A stretch of 64,000 bases of DNA from G963667675 sp963667675 (GCA_963667675.1 OY763929.1:1116001-1180000), one strand, 5' to 3'; shown: positions 52,655-62,562, numbered from the stretch's first letter. The notes: a model not told the origin generated them from the sequence alone. Program-made: numbers and translations.

Positions 52655-53905
52655 GTGATTGCTAGATCGGGCTTCTCTGCGTTCCGGTACCGGGAATACC
52701 AGCTTTTCTGGGTGGCGGCCGCTTTTTCGAACATCGGCATGTGGTCGCTGATATACGCGACGCTGTGGCTGATGCACGACCTGACGGACCGGCCCTTGAT
52801 GGTGGGGCTGGTGGCCACGTGCAATGCGGCGCCGATACTGCTGTTTTCAGTATGGGGCGGCGTGGTGGCCGACCGGGTCAACCGGCTGAGGCTGCTGAGG
52901 TTCACCAGGGCCCTGTTCTCGGCCCTGGCCCTGCTGATGGGCTTCCTGGTCGCGACAGGCGTGATTGAGCCGTGGCAGATTCTCGCCATCTCGGTTGTCA
53001 AGGGAATCATGCTGTCTTTCGACAACCCGGCCCGGTCGGCCATGGTCCCGGCCCTGGTGCCCAGGGAGCAACTTGCCAGCGCGGTGGCCCTTTACTCCAT
53101 TGTTTTCGGCGCATCGGCTATCTTGGGGCCGGCAATACTGGCGCCCATCGTGAGCCTGTGGGGACTGGAAGGGGTCTACTTTCTCATCGGCGCGGCATAC
53201 GCGTTTACGGTAGTGACGCTGACCCTCATGGACTCGCGTGGCCACCGGCCGGAGAGGCGGCCCACCGGCATGCTAAGAGGGGTGATAGACGGGCTGCAGC
53301 ACATCAGGCTCCGGCCCGTTATTGCCGCCGTGATAGTCCTGGGCTCCATAGTGGCCATATTCGGCCACGCCTATCATTCCCTGCTGCCGGCCTTCGCCGA
53401 CAAAGTCCTGGGAGGCGAGATAGACATCTATAGCAACCTGCTGCTGTCGGCGGGCATCGGCGGCCTGGCTGCGACCATGACCATAGTCGTTCTCGGCGAC
53501 CGGGTGCAGCCGGCGCGGTTCTTCGTCGTTGCCGGAATCTTCTCCGGCCTGGGGATTCTGACGCTTTCCCGGATGGACTGGTTCCCCGGGGCCGCGATAA
53601 CCATCGGCTTGATCAGCGGGTTTCACGTGGTGTTTCAGACCACCAGCACGACCCTGGCGCTGAGCCTGGCGGCGGACGAGTTTCGAGGAAGGGTGATGAG
53701 CGTGCACCAGCTAAGCTGGGGGGCCACGGCCCTGGGCGGGCTGTTGATGGGCTGGCTGGCCGAACGGGTGGGGGTGGCGGAGGCCATCGGTTTCGGCGGC
53801 CTGGTGGTGACGGCGGCCTCGGTTGTGGTCGCAGTGGCCGGACTGCGCCGGGTGCTTTTGTCCGGCGCAACACCTCAATACGGCTCGATTCGCCCCGGCC
53901 GGTGA
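52655..53905 (+). CDS. MFS transporter 2
   Basis: A 416-residue MFS protein of the same branch as its upstream neighbour (both start AFRYREYQLFW / APDFRRLWA, VVADRVNRLRLL loop motif). The GTG start has GGAGG five bases upstream. It begins 102 bp after the first MFS gene. Two paralogous half-similar carriers side by side could form a heterodimeric exporter or have split substrates. Confidence 0.9.
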   Translation: MIARSGFSAFRYREYQLFWVAAAFSNIGMWSLIYATLWLMHDLTDRPLMVGLVATCNAAPILLFSVWGGVVADRVNRLRLLRFTRALFSALALLMGFLVATGVIEPWQILAISVVKGIMLSFDNPARSAMVPALVPREQLASAVALYSIVFGASAILGPAILAPIVSLWGLEGVYFLIGAAYAFTVVTLTLMDSRGHRPERRPTGMLRGVIDGLQHIRLRPVIAAVIVLGSIVAIFGHAYHSLLPAFADKVLGGEIDIYSNLLLSAGIGGLAATMTIVVLGDRVQPARFFVVAGIFSGLGILTLSRMDWFPGAAITIGLISGFHVVFQTTSTTLALSLAADEFRGRVMSVHQLSWGATALGGLLMGWLAERVGVAEAIGFGGLVVTAASVVVAVAGLRRVLLSGATPQYGSIRPGR

Positions 53906-53972
53906 GAGCGTCTTCTCCAATGGACCCTTGCTTCGCGTTTGCTCCCAGACTGCGGACTATGGCGGCTTTCTG

Positions 53973-55481
53973 ATGAGGCCGGACCCGTCGGTTTCAACCG
54001 CCCAGGCGCGGGACTACCAGGGCAACTACAAGTGGCTTGCCTTCGCGGCCATCGCGATAGGCGGCTTCACCTACACAGTGGAAGAGATCGGCATCGTCGT
54101 TGCGCTGCCGACTATTGCCGAGCACTTCAGTGCGGAGCTTGCCACGGTACAGTGGGCGGTGGCGGGTTACGCCCTGACGATAAGCGCCCTGCTCCTGCCC
54201 ATGGGCCGGTTGGCGGACATCATCGGCCTGAGGAAGGTGTACCTGGGCGGGCTGGCAATATTTGTCGTTGCCTCTGCCCTTGCGGGCTTGGCGCCGAGCA
54301 TGACAGCGTTGGTCGCTGCGACTGTGGCGCAGGGCTTGGGCGCGGCCATGACCCAGGGCACGGGACGGGCCATGGTCATCTCCATATTCCCGGCGGGCGA
54401 GCGCGGCAAGGTGTTGGGCGTGCAGATGAGCGTGATCGGGGCAGGGGTCATCTTCGGTCCGGTGTTGGGCGGCATAGTCGTGGACCTGTTGGACTGGCGC
54501 TGGGTGTTTTTCATCGGCGCGTTGGCGGGGCTGGCGTCCCTGGCCGCGGTGCTGATTTTCGTGGAGCGGTTCAGAGGGACTGAGGATGCCGGGAGAGCGG
54601 GGTTCGACTGGCTGGGGGCCGTGTTGTCGGCTGGGGCGATGGCGCTGTTCCTGGTGGCCATCGGCAACGGTCACCAGATTCTGGAGGATGTCACCGAGGG
54701 CCGCCAACTTGGCCGGGTGTCGCTTTTCGTCATTGCCGGGATTCCTACGGCCGCGGCGCTCCTAGTCGGCTTCATCTGGTGGGAGCTTCGCTCACACGGG
54801 CCAATACTGGACCTGAGGCTTTTCAAGAACGCAATGTTTGCCCTGGCGATCGCGGCGGCGTCCACCTCGTTCCTGGGCGTATATTCGATGTTCTTCCTGA
54901 TGCCCTTCTATCTCCAGGGAGTGCTGGGCTACAGCGCGGGTAGGTCGGGACTGATTCTGGCAGTCTTTTCCCTGGTAATGATCGTAGTGGGGCCGATCAG
55001 CGGCCGGCTCTCCGACCGCTACGGCACGCGGGCGTTCAAGGTGGCCGGCATGGTCCTCACCGCCGCGGGACTGTTGCTGTTCTCCAGGCTCACCGAGACT
55101 TCTCCGCTGGCGATGCTGATGCCGGGGATGATTGCAATTGGAGTGGGCGTCGGCATGTTCGGTCCGCCCAATGCCAGCAGCATCCTGAGCACGGTTGCGC
55201 CGTCGAGGTACGGCGTGGTGTCGGGGCTTATGGCGATGTTCCGTAACGCCTTCAGCGTGGTGGGCATAGTCATGGCGACGACCATCGTGACCGCGGCGAT
55301 GGCGGCAAAGGGCTACCCGGCCAGCCTCGATGCGGTGTCGGACACAGTGGACCTGGGCCTGCTACGGGCATTCGCCTCAGGAATGCGCTTGGACTTCCTG
55401 ATAGTGGGATGCCTGCTGCTGGCGGGAGCGGCGATGTCCATGGTGAAGGATAGTGTTGGACGGTGGGAGCCGGGCCGCTGA
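53973..55481 (+). CDS. MFS transporter 3 (DHA2/EmrB-QacA type)
   Basis: A 502-residue drug:H+ antiporter-2 type carrier, longer than the other two and consistent with 14 helices. GRLADIIGLRKVYLGGL is the A motif and GIVVALPTIAEHFSAEL plus VQWAVAGYALT are typical of EmrB/QacA. The ATG at 53973 starts 67 bp after the previous gene; the Shine-Dalgarno is weak (GGCGG). Likely efflux of hydrophobic compounds driven by protons. Confidence 0.92.
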   Translation: MRPDPSVSTAQARDYQGNYKWLAFAAIAIGGFTYTVEEIGIVVALPTIAEHFSAELATVQWAVAGYALTISALLLPMGRLADIIGLRKVYLGGLAIFVVASALAGLAPSMTALVAATVAQGLGAAMTQGTGRAMVISIFPAGERGKVLGVQMSVIGAGVIFGPVLGGIVVDLLDWRWVFFIGALAGLASLAAVLIFVERFRGTEDAGRAGFDWLGAVLSAGAMALFLVAIGNGHQILEDVTEGRQLGRVSLFVIAGIPTAAALLVGFIWWELRSHGPILDLRLFKNAMFALAIAAASTSFLGVYSMFFLMPFYLQGVLGYSAGRSGLILAVFSLVMIVVGPISGRLSDRYGTRAFKVAGMVLTAAGLLLFSRLTETSPLAMLMPGMIAIGVGVGMFGPPNASSILSTVAPSRYGVVSGLMAMFRNAFSVVGIVMATTIVTAAMAAKGYPASLDAVSDTVDLGLLRAFASGMRLDFLIVGCLLLAGAAMSMVKDSVGRWEPGR

Positions 55482-55623
55482 CGGACGGATAGATTGGACC
55501 GGCCCATACCCAATACATATCGCCAAACGCGACGTACAATAGAAGAGAGGCCCGATTTAGAGAGAAGCTGGGAGCAGTCCCAGGGGCCCTCGCGAGAATC
55601 TTCCAGGGAGGAGGGTTGTCCAA

Positions 55624-56544
55624 ATGTCTACCTTCGGTGATTTGGAGCGGGCGTTTGCCAGTCTTTACGAATACCGTTGGTTCATCGGCGCCGGCGTCAT
55701 GGTCGTCATGGCGGCGTTCCTGGCCTTCGGCTACTGGAAAAAGTGGCACCTGTTCCTGTGGCGGCACCGGGTAAAGGCCGGCCTGATTTCGGTCCCGTTC
55801 TTGGCCTTGAGCCTGTGGCTGGGCTGGTCGCTGGGGTCGCCGCTGTTCACCAACGTAACGGTGGAAGAGGAGTTCCCCTACGCCTTTACGGCGACGGTGC
55901 CGGAGACGATGGACATGGAGGACATCGAAAGGGCGATGTCTGGAATTGCCGAGTTGGACGACGAGGTGATGGAGGCCATGCCCAGCGCATCGACCATGGC
56001 GCTGGAGTCGGCGGTCATGGAAGCCATGGCCATGATGGAGGAGGCGGAGGAGACCAACGACGACGTGATGATGGACAAGGGCATGGAGATGATGCAGGAG
56101 GCCCTGGACAACGCCGTCGAGATTGCTGAAATGGAAGAGGCCATGGCCGACGCCGGTGAAGCCGCAGAAACCATGGAAGAAGAGGCCCCGGCGGTGCAGG
56201 TCAAGACCGGCGAATTCAAGGACGCCGACGCCTTCCACCAGGGCAGCGGCCAGGCAATCATCTACCGGGGGCCCGACGGTTCCCACCTGCTGCGATTGGA
56301 GAACCTGGACGTGACCAACGGGCCGCGGCTGCACGTCTATCTCTCGGGCCATGCAGACCCCGGGAGCCCTGATGAGGTCAGGGTGCAAGGCTACTACGAC
56401 CTGGGCAGGCTGAAGGGGAACCGGGGCAACCAGAACTATCCCTTGCCGCCTGACGTGGACGTGTCTGCCTATAACAGCGTGGTTATCTACTGCCAGCCCT
56501 TCCACGTGGTGTTCAGCGTGGCCAGCCTGACGGACACCGGCTGA
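55624..56544 (+). CDS. Membrane-anchored Met-rich protein with DM13 domain
   Basis: A 306-residue protein. Two transmembrane helices lie near residues 19-36 and 52-72. A 92-residue acidic linker has 18 methionines and many Glu/Asp. The C-terminal DM13 domain shows GSGQAIIYRGPDGSHLLRL-type start, NGPRLHVYLSGHA, DLGRLKGNRGNQNY and VVIYCQPF with the conserved Cys. DM13 domains are thought to take part in redox or electron transfer. Met-rich acidic stretches elsewhere bind copper; this is inference. GGAGGAGG precedes the ATG. Its TGA overlaps the next ATG by one base. Confidence 0.86.
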   Translation: MSTFGDLERAFASLYEYRWFIGAGVMVVMAAFLAFGYWKKWHLFLWRHRVKAGLISVPFLALSLWLGWSLGSPLFTNVTVEEEFPYAFTATVPETMDMEDIERAMSGIAELDDEVMEAMPSASTMALESAVMEAMAMMEEAEETNDDVMMDKGMEMMQEALDNAVEIAEMEEAMADAGEAAETMEEEAPAVQVKTGEFKDADAFHQGSGQAIIYRGPDGSHLLRLENLDVTNGPRLHVYLSGHADPGSPDEVRVQGYYDLGRLKGNRGNQNYPLPPDVDVSAYNSVVIYCQPFHVVFSVASLTDTG

Positions 56545-58490
56545 TGCCCGGCCCCATCCAGCCGGACGTGGTCTACCGGCTGCCGTCGGTGGGCGACCCG
56601 TCCCTGTCGCCCGATGGCTCTCTACTGGCCTACAACTACTCCTGGGTGGACCAGGAAAAGATGGAACCCTGCTCGCGCATCATGATGATGCGGCTGAGCG
56701 ACGGAGAGGCCCGGGAGTTCACCCAGGGCAAGTCCGATTCCGCTCCCAAGTTCTCGCCCGACGGCGGCAGGCTGGCCTTCCTGCGCCGGGACGACGGAGG
56801 GCGCAGGGGTCTTTGGGTCATGGACGTGGGAGGCGGGGAAGCCAGAGCGTTGAAGACCGGGGCTTCCAGCGTCGCCGACTTTGCCTGGTCGCCCGACGGG
56901 CGGCGCATGGTGTATTGCGCCGACGTGGACCCCGAGCAGCAACCCGAAGGAGAGAACGGTGGCGGCGCTCCCAAAGTCAAGGTGGTGAACAGGATTCGCT
57001 ACCGGTTCGACGGCCTTGGCTGGCGGGGCGACGCCCACTTCCACCTGTTCGTGACTGGCCTGGACGGGGGCGAGCCCGCGCAGCTAACCGATGGAGACTG
57101 GGACGACGTTGCGCCGGTGTGGTCGCCCGACGGCAGCCGCGTCGCCTTTATTTCCGGGCGGCGGGCAGACCGGGACCGCCTGGCGTTGACCCAGGTCTAC
57201 GTGGTGTCAGCCGAGGGAGGGGGCGCCGAATGCTGGTCGGAGGGCCTGACCGACGTGGGCGCCCTGGCCTGGTCGCCGGGCGGCCGGCAGATTGTGACCG
57301 CAGGGTCGGATACTCCCCAGGGGATGTCGCTGTGGCAGTCGTGGCTGTACGTGCTGGAACCGGGCACGACGCCGCGGCGTTTGACCGACGACAACCTGCG
57401 GCCGTTGCTGAATTTCCCCGTCGTCACCCGGCCGCCGGAGCTGCGGTGGACCGACGACGGTCGCATCATCTACCTGGCCGACCAGCGGGGTGAGTCCTGG
57501 CTGGTGTCAGTCCCGGCATCGGGCGGGGACGCTCAATGGCTGGCTGGTGGCGGGCGCCAGAGCAACAGCGCGGCTGTAGACACGGGCGCGCGGACGGCAG
57601 TGGTGCTGTCCTCCTATCCCGGGTCGCCGGGTGAGTTGTATCACGTTGATTTAGCGTCGGGGACGGAACGGCAGTTGACCAGCAGCAGCGAGCCATACCT
57701 GGTGGAACATCCCCCGGCGTTGATGGAGAAGTTCTGGGTAGAGCGGGAAGGATGGGAAATCGAGTGCCGGTTGTGGCTGCCTCCGGGGTTCGACGAGAGC
57801 CAGCAGTATCCCCTGGTGCTGGACATACACGGCGGGCCCAACGGGGCGTTTTACGATTCCTTCGCCCCGGCGCAGCAGGTGCTGGCCGGCGCGGGCTACC
57901 TGGTCTTGACTGTCAACCCACGCGGCTCCTCGACCTACGGCCAGGACTTCATGATGGCGGTGCTGGAAGACTGGGGCGGCGAGGACTACCTGGACCTGAT
58001 CGCGGCGGTGGAGGACGTCGCCGAGCGGCCCTACGTGGACCGAGACCGGCTGGGCGTACACGGCTACAGCTACGGCGGCTACATGTCCGCCTGGATAATC
58101 GGGCAGGACAACCGCTTCAAGGCGGCTGTGGTGGGGGCGCCCTGCATCGACCTGTACAGCATGTACGGCACGTCTGACATTGGGGTCAGCTTTGGCGAGG
58201 ACCAGTGGGGAGGCAACCCGGTGGACGCAGCCCACAAGCTGCTGGAGCGTTCGCCCATCGCATACGCCGCCAAGGTGGACACGCCGGCGCTGTTGCTGCA
58301 CGGTGAGGACGACCTTAGGTGCCCGGTATCGCAGAGCGAGGAATATTTCTCACTGTTGAAGCGGCTGGGGAAAGAGGTGGAGTTCGTCCGCTTTCCGGGC
58401 TGCAATCACATCTTCCCACGGATGGGGCACCCCAAAATGCGGGAGGAGTACCTGGCGCGGACGCTGGCGTGGTTCCAGCGGTGGGTGTAG
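56544..58490 (+). CDS. S9 family prolyl-oligopeptidase-like serine peptidase
   Basis: A 648-residue peptidase with an N-terminal beta-propeller (repeated WSPDGxRxAF-type blades) and a C-terminal alpha/beta hydrolase. The catalytic triad is Ser509 (GYSYGGY), Asp589/590 (GEDDLRCP) and His622 (GCNHIF). S9 enzymes cleave short peptides, often acyl-aminoacyl or prolyl. No signal peptide, so it is probably cytoplasmic. It is translationally coupled (TGATG) to the DM13 membrane protein. Confidence 0.93.
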   Translation: MPGPIQPDVVYRLPSVGDPSLSPDGSLLAYNYSWVDQEKMEPCSRIMMMRLSDGEAREFTQGKSDSAPKFSPDGGRLAFLRRDDGGRRGLWVMDVGGGEARALKTGASSVADFAWSPDGRRMVYCADVDPEQQPEGENGGGAPKVKVVNRIRYRFDGLGWRGDAHFHLFVTGLDGGEPAQLTDGDWDDVAPVWSPDGSRVAFISGRRADRDRLALTQVYVVSAEGGGAECWSEGLTDVGALAWSPGGRQIVTAGSDTPQGMSLWQSWLYVLEPGTTPRRLTDDNLRPLLNFPVVTRPPELRWTDDGRIIYLADQRGESWLVSVPASGGDAQWLAGGGRQSNSAAVDTGARTAVVLSSYPGSPGELYHVDLASGTERQLTSSSEPYLVEHPPALMEKFWVEREGWEIECRLWLPPGFDESQQYPLVLDIHGGPNGAFYDSFAPAQQVLAGAGYLVLTVNPRGSSTYGQDFMMAVLEDWGGEDYLDLIAAVEDVAERPYVDRDRLGVHGYSYGGYMSAWIIGQDNRFKAAVVGAPCIDLYSMYGTSDIGVSFGEDQWGGNPVDAAHKLLERSPIAYAAKVDTPALLLHGEDDLRCPVSQSEEYFSLLKRLGKEVEFVRFPGCNHIFPRMGHPKMREEYLARTLAWFQRWV

Positions 58491-58518
58491 GGGCAGACTT
58501 GCAGGAGGTGTTAGACCG

Positions 58519-59487
58519 ATGGAGTACCGGAAATTTGGGCCTACGGACTTGACTGTCTCGGCAATCGGCTTCGGGTGCTGGGAGGTGTCGCGCGTCTACA
58601 CGCAGGAGATGGCTGAGGCCATGGCCTTGGCCGTAGACCGGGGCATCACCTGCTTCGACACTGCGCCGGTATACGGGAACGGGGAATCTGAGCGGATGTT
58701 GGGCAAGGCCCTGGGATCTCGCCGCAAGGACGCTGTGGTGGTGACCAAGTGCGGCGCGGGCTACGTCAACAGGCCGCCAAAAGGCCGGGATGGGCGTAGG
58801 GAGGCGATTTTCGCATCGGTGGAGCAGAGCCTGCGGAATTTGCAGACGGACTACGTGGACGTCCTGATGCCCCACTGGCCTGATACCGAAACGCCCTTCG
58901 AGCAGACGATGCTGGCAATGGACGAACTGGTGCAGCAGGGGAAGGTCCGGGCTGTTGGCCTGTCCAACTTCAGCATGGAACAGATACAGGCCTGCGAGGC
59001 GGCCCGGCGGGTGGACGTGCTCCAGCACAGCTACAACATGTTCGACCGGCGGCCGGAAACGGCGCTTTATCCCCACTGCGAGCAGCAAGGCATCGGCGTG
59101 ATGGCCTGGGGGTCGCTGGCCAACGGAATTCTTGGGGGGACCTTTACCGCGGACACCAAGCTGCCGGGCAACGACTGGCGAGGGAACGCCATACCCGAGT
59201 ACGGCGCGGGAATGTACGCCGACATACCGGGCACGGTACGGCTGGTGGACGACTTGAAGCCCATCGGGGCCAAGCGGGGCAAGACGATGGCCCAGCTTGC
59301 GCTGCGGTGGGTGCTGGCCAACCCAACGGTGAGCGTGGCCCTGGTGGGCATCACCAACCCCAGGGAGTTGGAAGAGAACCTGGGCGCGTTGGACTGGGCG
59401 CTGTCGGGCGAGGACCTGCGGGAGGTGGATGAGGTGTTCGCCAGGCACGGGGTGGATACGCGGCCTGATTTGCCGTTTGAGCCTTAG
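58519..59487 (+). CDS. Aldo/keto reductase with complete tetrad
   Basis: A 322-residue NADPH-dependent reductase with Asp47, Tyr52 (DTAPVYG), Lys77 (VTKCG) and His119 (LMPHWPD) all present. It is closely similar to the protein at 12498 throughout, which makes the latter's missing Asp and Lys more striking. AGGAGG lies 10 bp before the ATG. It starts 29 bp after the S9 peptidase gene and may be in the same transcript. The substrate is unknown. Confidence 0.93.
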   Translation: MEYRKFGPTDLTVSAIGFGCWEVSRVYTQEMAEAMALAVDRGITCFDTAPVYGNGESERMLGKALGSRRKDAVVVTKCGAGYVNRPPKGRDGRREAIFASVEQSLRNLQTDYVDVLMPHWPDTETPFEQTMLAMDELVQQGKVRAVGLSNFSMEQIQACEAARRVDVLQHSYNMFDRRPETALYPHCEQQGIGVMAWGSLANGILGGTFTADTKLPGNDWRGNAIPEYGAGMYADIPGTVRLVDDLKPIGAKRGKTMAQLALRWVLANPTVSVALVGITNPRELEENLGALDWALSGEDLREVDEVFARHGVDTRPDLPFEP

Positions 59488-59566
59488 TGGTCGGGGTTGG
59501 TAGTTTTGGGAGGCGGATGCGGTTAGTGGCTGCGGCACTCCGGCGGGGTCGGTGGCCGGGGAGTTT

Positions 59567-59600
59567 AGATTTCTCGTCGCTGCGCTTCTCGAAATGACAG
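59567..59600. repeat. REP-like intergenic element
   Basis: GATTTCTCGTCGCTGCGCTT followed by CTCGAAATGACAG has inverted ends ATTTC/GAAAT (59569-59595) and resembles a common intergenic repeat whose translation shows CHFERSE-like strings. It lies between the aldo/keto reductase and the META-like lipoprotein gene. Copy number in the genome is unknown. Confidence 0.4.
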
Positions 59601-59634
59601 GGGGGTGGTGAAGTGGCATGGGGAAGTTGGTGAA

Positions 59635-60876
59635 ATGACAGGCAGAGGATGGCAAGCATGGATGTTCGCTATCCTGGGTGTTGTCGGAATCCTCGTTCTC
59701 AGCGCGGCATGCGGCAGGGGAGAGCCGCCTCTGGAAGGAAGAGGGGACCACGCCACAAGTTGGGGAAATCCCCTGCAGCCCCTTATAACCTGGGTCTTGA
59801 GTTCACTGAACGGTAGCCCCATCATTGAGGACACGTTCATCAGCTTGACCATATATGAGACTTCGGTTGGGGGCGGAGACGGGTGCAATTCGTACGGGAT
59901 TCAAGACGCGCCGCCAACCGTGTTCGCACCCTCAGACACCGATCCTGACGGATCATACATGGAAGGGAAATTCACTGCCCAGGAGATTGTGAATACATTG
60001 GCATTGTGTGACTGGGTCGAGGGCGTGATGGAGCAAGCGGATGCTTATTACACGGCGTTGAGAGAAGGGAAGTCCTTTCGCATCCAAGACAACCAGCTAG
60101 AGATTTTTGACGGCGAAGGACAAGCTACGTTGGTGTTTGTCAGGCAGCCACCGCTTCCGGGCAGTCAGCCGAAATTGTCGAAGACTCAGTGGAGCCTGAT
60201 GGGTGACGATGGAGTGGGCATCCTGGGGTTCGTCGACGACGAAGTAGTTCTTATGGCGGGTGAATGTAGAGATTACATTGGTACGTACAGCACCTACGAT
60301 AGACTCTTACTGTTCAGCATGTTGCCGCCGTTAGTCTCGTATGAACAATGCCCTTGGCAGGACGTCATTTATTCTGTCGTGGATGCCGAACAGTATTCGG
60401 TGACTGATCAGGAAGGCTCTGGCAAACTAATGTTTGGGTTCAGCTCTGGAAAACGGTTGGTTTTAGAACCTCTGTCGGCGGTCGTCCTAGATACTGAGAA
60501 GGATGAATGGCTCCTAACAAACATCGTAGAGTGGAACAGCGACCCGGACGGACGAGATCAAAGCTGGTCGTTGATTGGAACGGTCTTTCCAGTGTCTCCG
60601 GTTACCATATCTTTCCAAGAGGACCATATAGTGGGGTCTGCGGGATGCAACTCCTACCAGGCGTCGTTGAATAATGACAGCGATGCCATTGCCATTGGCC
60701 CTCCATCAACAACATCGGGGTCTACGTGCGGGCAACTGACTAATGCCGAAGAAGTTATGAGTCAGGAAGAACGCTATCTTTCCCTCTTGCCGCAGATGAC
60801 CAGGATGGGGACATACGGCGACAGGCTTATCTTGTCCACGGCAACCGGCGCTTACCTGATATTTGAAGCTGGATAG
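59635..60876 (+). CDS. META-like lipoprotein
   Basis: A 413-residue exported protein. Lipoprotein signal ends in LVLSAAC. The body has two or three META/HslJ-like units: WVLSSLNGSP with GGGDGCNSYG, then QWSLMGDDGV, and SWSLIGTVFPV with GSAGCNSYQ. META domains appear in heat-shock-associated outer lipoproteins; their function is not settled. The first and third units match best. The ATG at 59635 gives the signal peptide. Base composition is more AT-rich than the neighbours, suggesting transfer or lower expression. Confidence 0.78.
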   Translation: MTGRGWQAWMFAILGVVGILVLSAACGRGEPPLEGRGDHATSWGNPLQPLITWVLSSLNGSPIIEDTFISLTIYETSVGGGDGCNSYGIQDAPPTVFAPSDTDPDGSYMEGKFTAQEIVNTLALCDWVEGVMEQADAYYTALREGKSFRIQDNQLEIFDGEGQATLVFVRQPPLPGSQPKLSKTQWSLMGDDGVGILGFVDDEVVLMAGECRDYIGTYSTYDRLLLFSMLPPLVSYEQCPWQDVIYSVVDAEQYSVTDQEGSGKLMFGFSSGKRLVLEPLSAVVLDTEKDEWLLTNIVEWNSDPDGRDQSWSLIGTVFPVSPVTISFQEDHIVGSAGCNSYQASLNNDSDAIAIGPPSTTSGSTCGQLTNAEEVMSQEERYLSLLPQMTRMGTYGDRLILSTATGAYLIFEAG

Positions 60877-61001
60877 CTCCCATAGTACCGAATCGCGGCG
60901 TTTCTCAGGATCCCCGTAGCTCAGGGCTTTGACGCGCTGCTGGCCTAGGGAAGTGCAATGCGGCTAGTGGGCTTCACACTGCTGCCGCATGACACATCAG
61001 G

Positions 61002-61031
61002 TTGAATGAAATTGAGCGGAAATGCTATTAT
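61002..61031 (+). promoter_or_regulatory. Candidate promoter of the DUF1800-DUF1501 operon
   Basis: TTGAAT (61002-61007) and TATTAT (61026-61031) are 18 bp apart and about 60 bp before the ATG at 61090. It is the only AT-rich stretch in this 210-bp gap. Confidence 0.45.
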
Positions 61032-61089
61032 TCACTTTGTAGATAGTTCGCTTTGAGTGTTTGCCTGATGGCGTTTCGGAGGAGAGCAG

Positions 61090-62493
61090 ATGGCGGACCA
61101 TGACATCGCATTGATGGCCCACCTGATGCGCCGGGCCGGGTTCGGCGCCCAGTACCACGAGCTGGAGGCCCGCGCCGCCAAGGGGTACGAGGTTACTGTG
61201 GAGGAACTGCTGCACCCCGACGACCATCCCAACGGCCTGGAACTGGACCTAGCCGAGCGGTATTTCACCGAATGGAACCACTACATCAGGGGCGTGCCGG
61301 AGTACATCATCTGGCGCATGATCAACTCCAAGAGCCAACTTGAGGAGAAGATGGGCCTCTTCTGGCACGGCATCCTGTGCACCGCCGACAGCAAGACGCA
61401 AAGCTATCCAACGTCCTACGCCGAGTGGGAGATGTTCCGCCAATATGGTATGGGCAGCTTCAGGGACCTGCTGGTGGAAATTTCCAAGGACCCGGCGATG
61501 ATCTTCTACCTGGACAACTGCCTGAGCCACAAGGACGCCATCAACGAGAACTACGGGCGGGAACTGCTGGAGCTTTTCTCCCTGGGCGTGGGCATGGACG
61601 GCGAGTTCAACTACACCGAGGACGACGTCAAGGAATGTTCCCGGGCCTTCACCGGCTGGACCATCGCCAACAACGTTCCCCAGACGCCCTACGGCCGCTA
61701 TCCGGCGTTGTTCGTGTACAACCCCGCCGACCACGACGACGGAGAAAAGACGTTTTTGGGGGAGACGGGCCGGTGGAACGGCGAGGACATAGTCGACATC
61801 ATCGCCAAGCAGCCCGCCGCGGCTCGCTTCCTGTCCCGGCACCTGTACGACTTCTTCGTGGCCGACGAGGCCCCGGTGCCGGCCTGGATGGACACCCCGC
61901 CGCGGGACATGGATACGATAAAGATGCTGGAGGAGGAGTACTTCCGGTCCAACTACAACATCCGGTCCATGCTCCGGGCGCTGTTCCACTCCGACGCTTT
62001 CAAGAACGCCCGCTTCGCCAGGATCAAGGGCCCCATCGAGACGGTGGTCGGCACCCTGCGGCTCATCGGCGAGTGGACGACCTACAAGCCCGGCATGGAA
62101 GTCATCTTCGACGAAATGAAGCACATGGGGCAGGAGATCTTCAACCCGCCGTCAGTCGAGGGATGGCATACGGGCCGGGAATGGATCGACGGCGGAACGC
62201 TGGTGCACCGCATCAACTTCATTGCCGACAACGTAAGCGATCTGACCAAGCTCGGCATCCAAGAGTTGGCCAACAGGCTGGCGTCGGAAGGACCTACCCT
62301 GTCGGGCGAGGCGCTGGTTGACGGCTGCCTGCGCATGCTGGGGCATTACGAACTTGCCCCGGAGAGCCGGGATATGCTGGTGGCCCAGGCGGAAGCCAAG
62401 GGCCCGGTACAGACCGACGGCGAGGAGTTCCAGGAGCGGGTGGCCCAAACGTTGCAGATGATCGTTGCCACGAAAGAGTATCTCTACGCCTGA
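61090..62493 (+). CDS. DUF1800 family protein
   Basis: A 467-residue protein matching DUF1800: HLMRRAGFGA at the start, GRELLELFSLGVG in the middle, CSRAFTGW, and FNPPSVEGW near the end. DUF1800 genes are usually paired with DUF1501 and their products are thought to be exported or surface-associated, though function is unknown. This copy begins directly at the domain with no visible signal peptide, which is unusual. GGAGGAG precedes the ATG. DUF1501 follows after 69 bp. Confidence 0.92.
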   Translation: MADHDIALMAHLMRRAGFGAQYHELEARAAKGYEVTVEELLHPDDHPNGLELDLAERYFTEWNHYIRGVPEYIIWRMINSKSQLEEKMGLFWHGILCTADSKTQSYPTSYAEWEMFRQYGMGSFRDLLVEISKDPAMIFYLDNCLSHKDAINENYGRELLELFSLGVGMDGEFNYTEDDVKECSRAFTGWTIANNVPQTPYGRYPALFVYNPADHDDGEKTFLGETGRWNGEDIVDIIAKQPAAARFLSRHLYDFFVADEAPVPAWMDTPPRDMDTIKMLEEEYFRSNYNIRSMLRALFHSDAFKNARFARIKGPIETVVGTLRLIGEWTTYKPGMEVIFDEMKHMGQEIFNPPSVEGWHTGREWIDGGTLVHRINFIADNVSDLTKLGIQELANRLASEGPTLSGEALVDGCLRMLGHYELAPESRDMLVAQAEAKGPVQTDGEEFQERVAQTLQMIVATKEYLYA

Positions 62494-62562
62494 TCCGGCC
62501 GCTTTGGGCGGCGATATTTCGGGACGGCGTACGACTACAACCGACATTGGAGAGGTGCGAAG

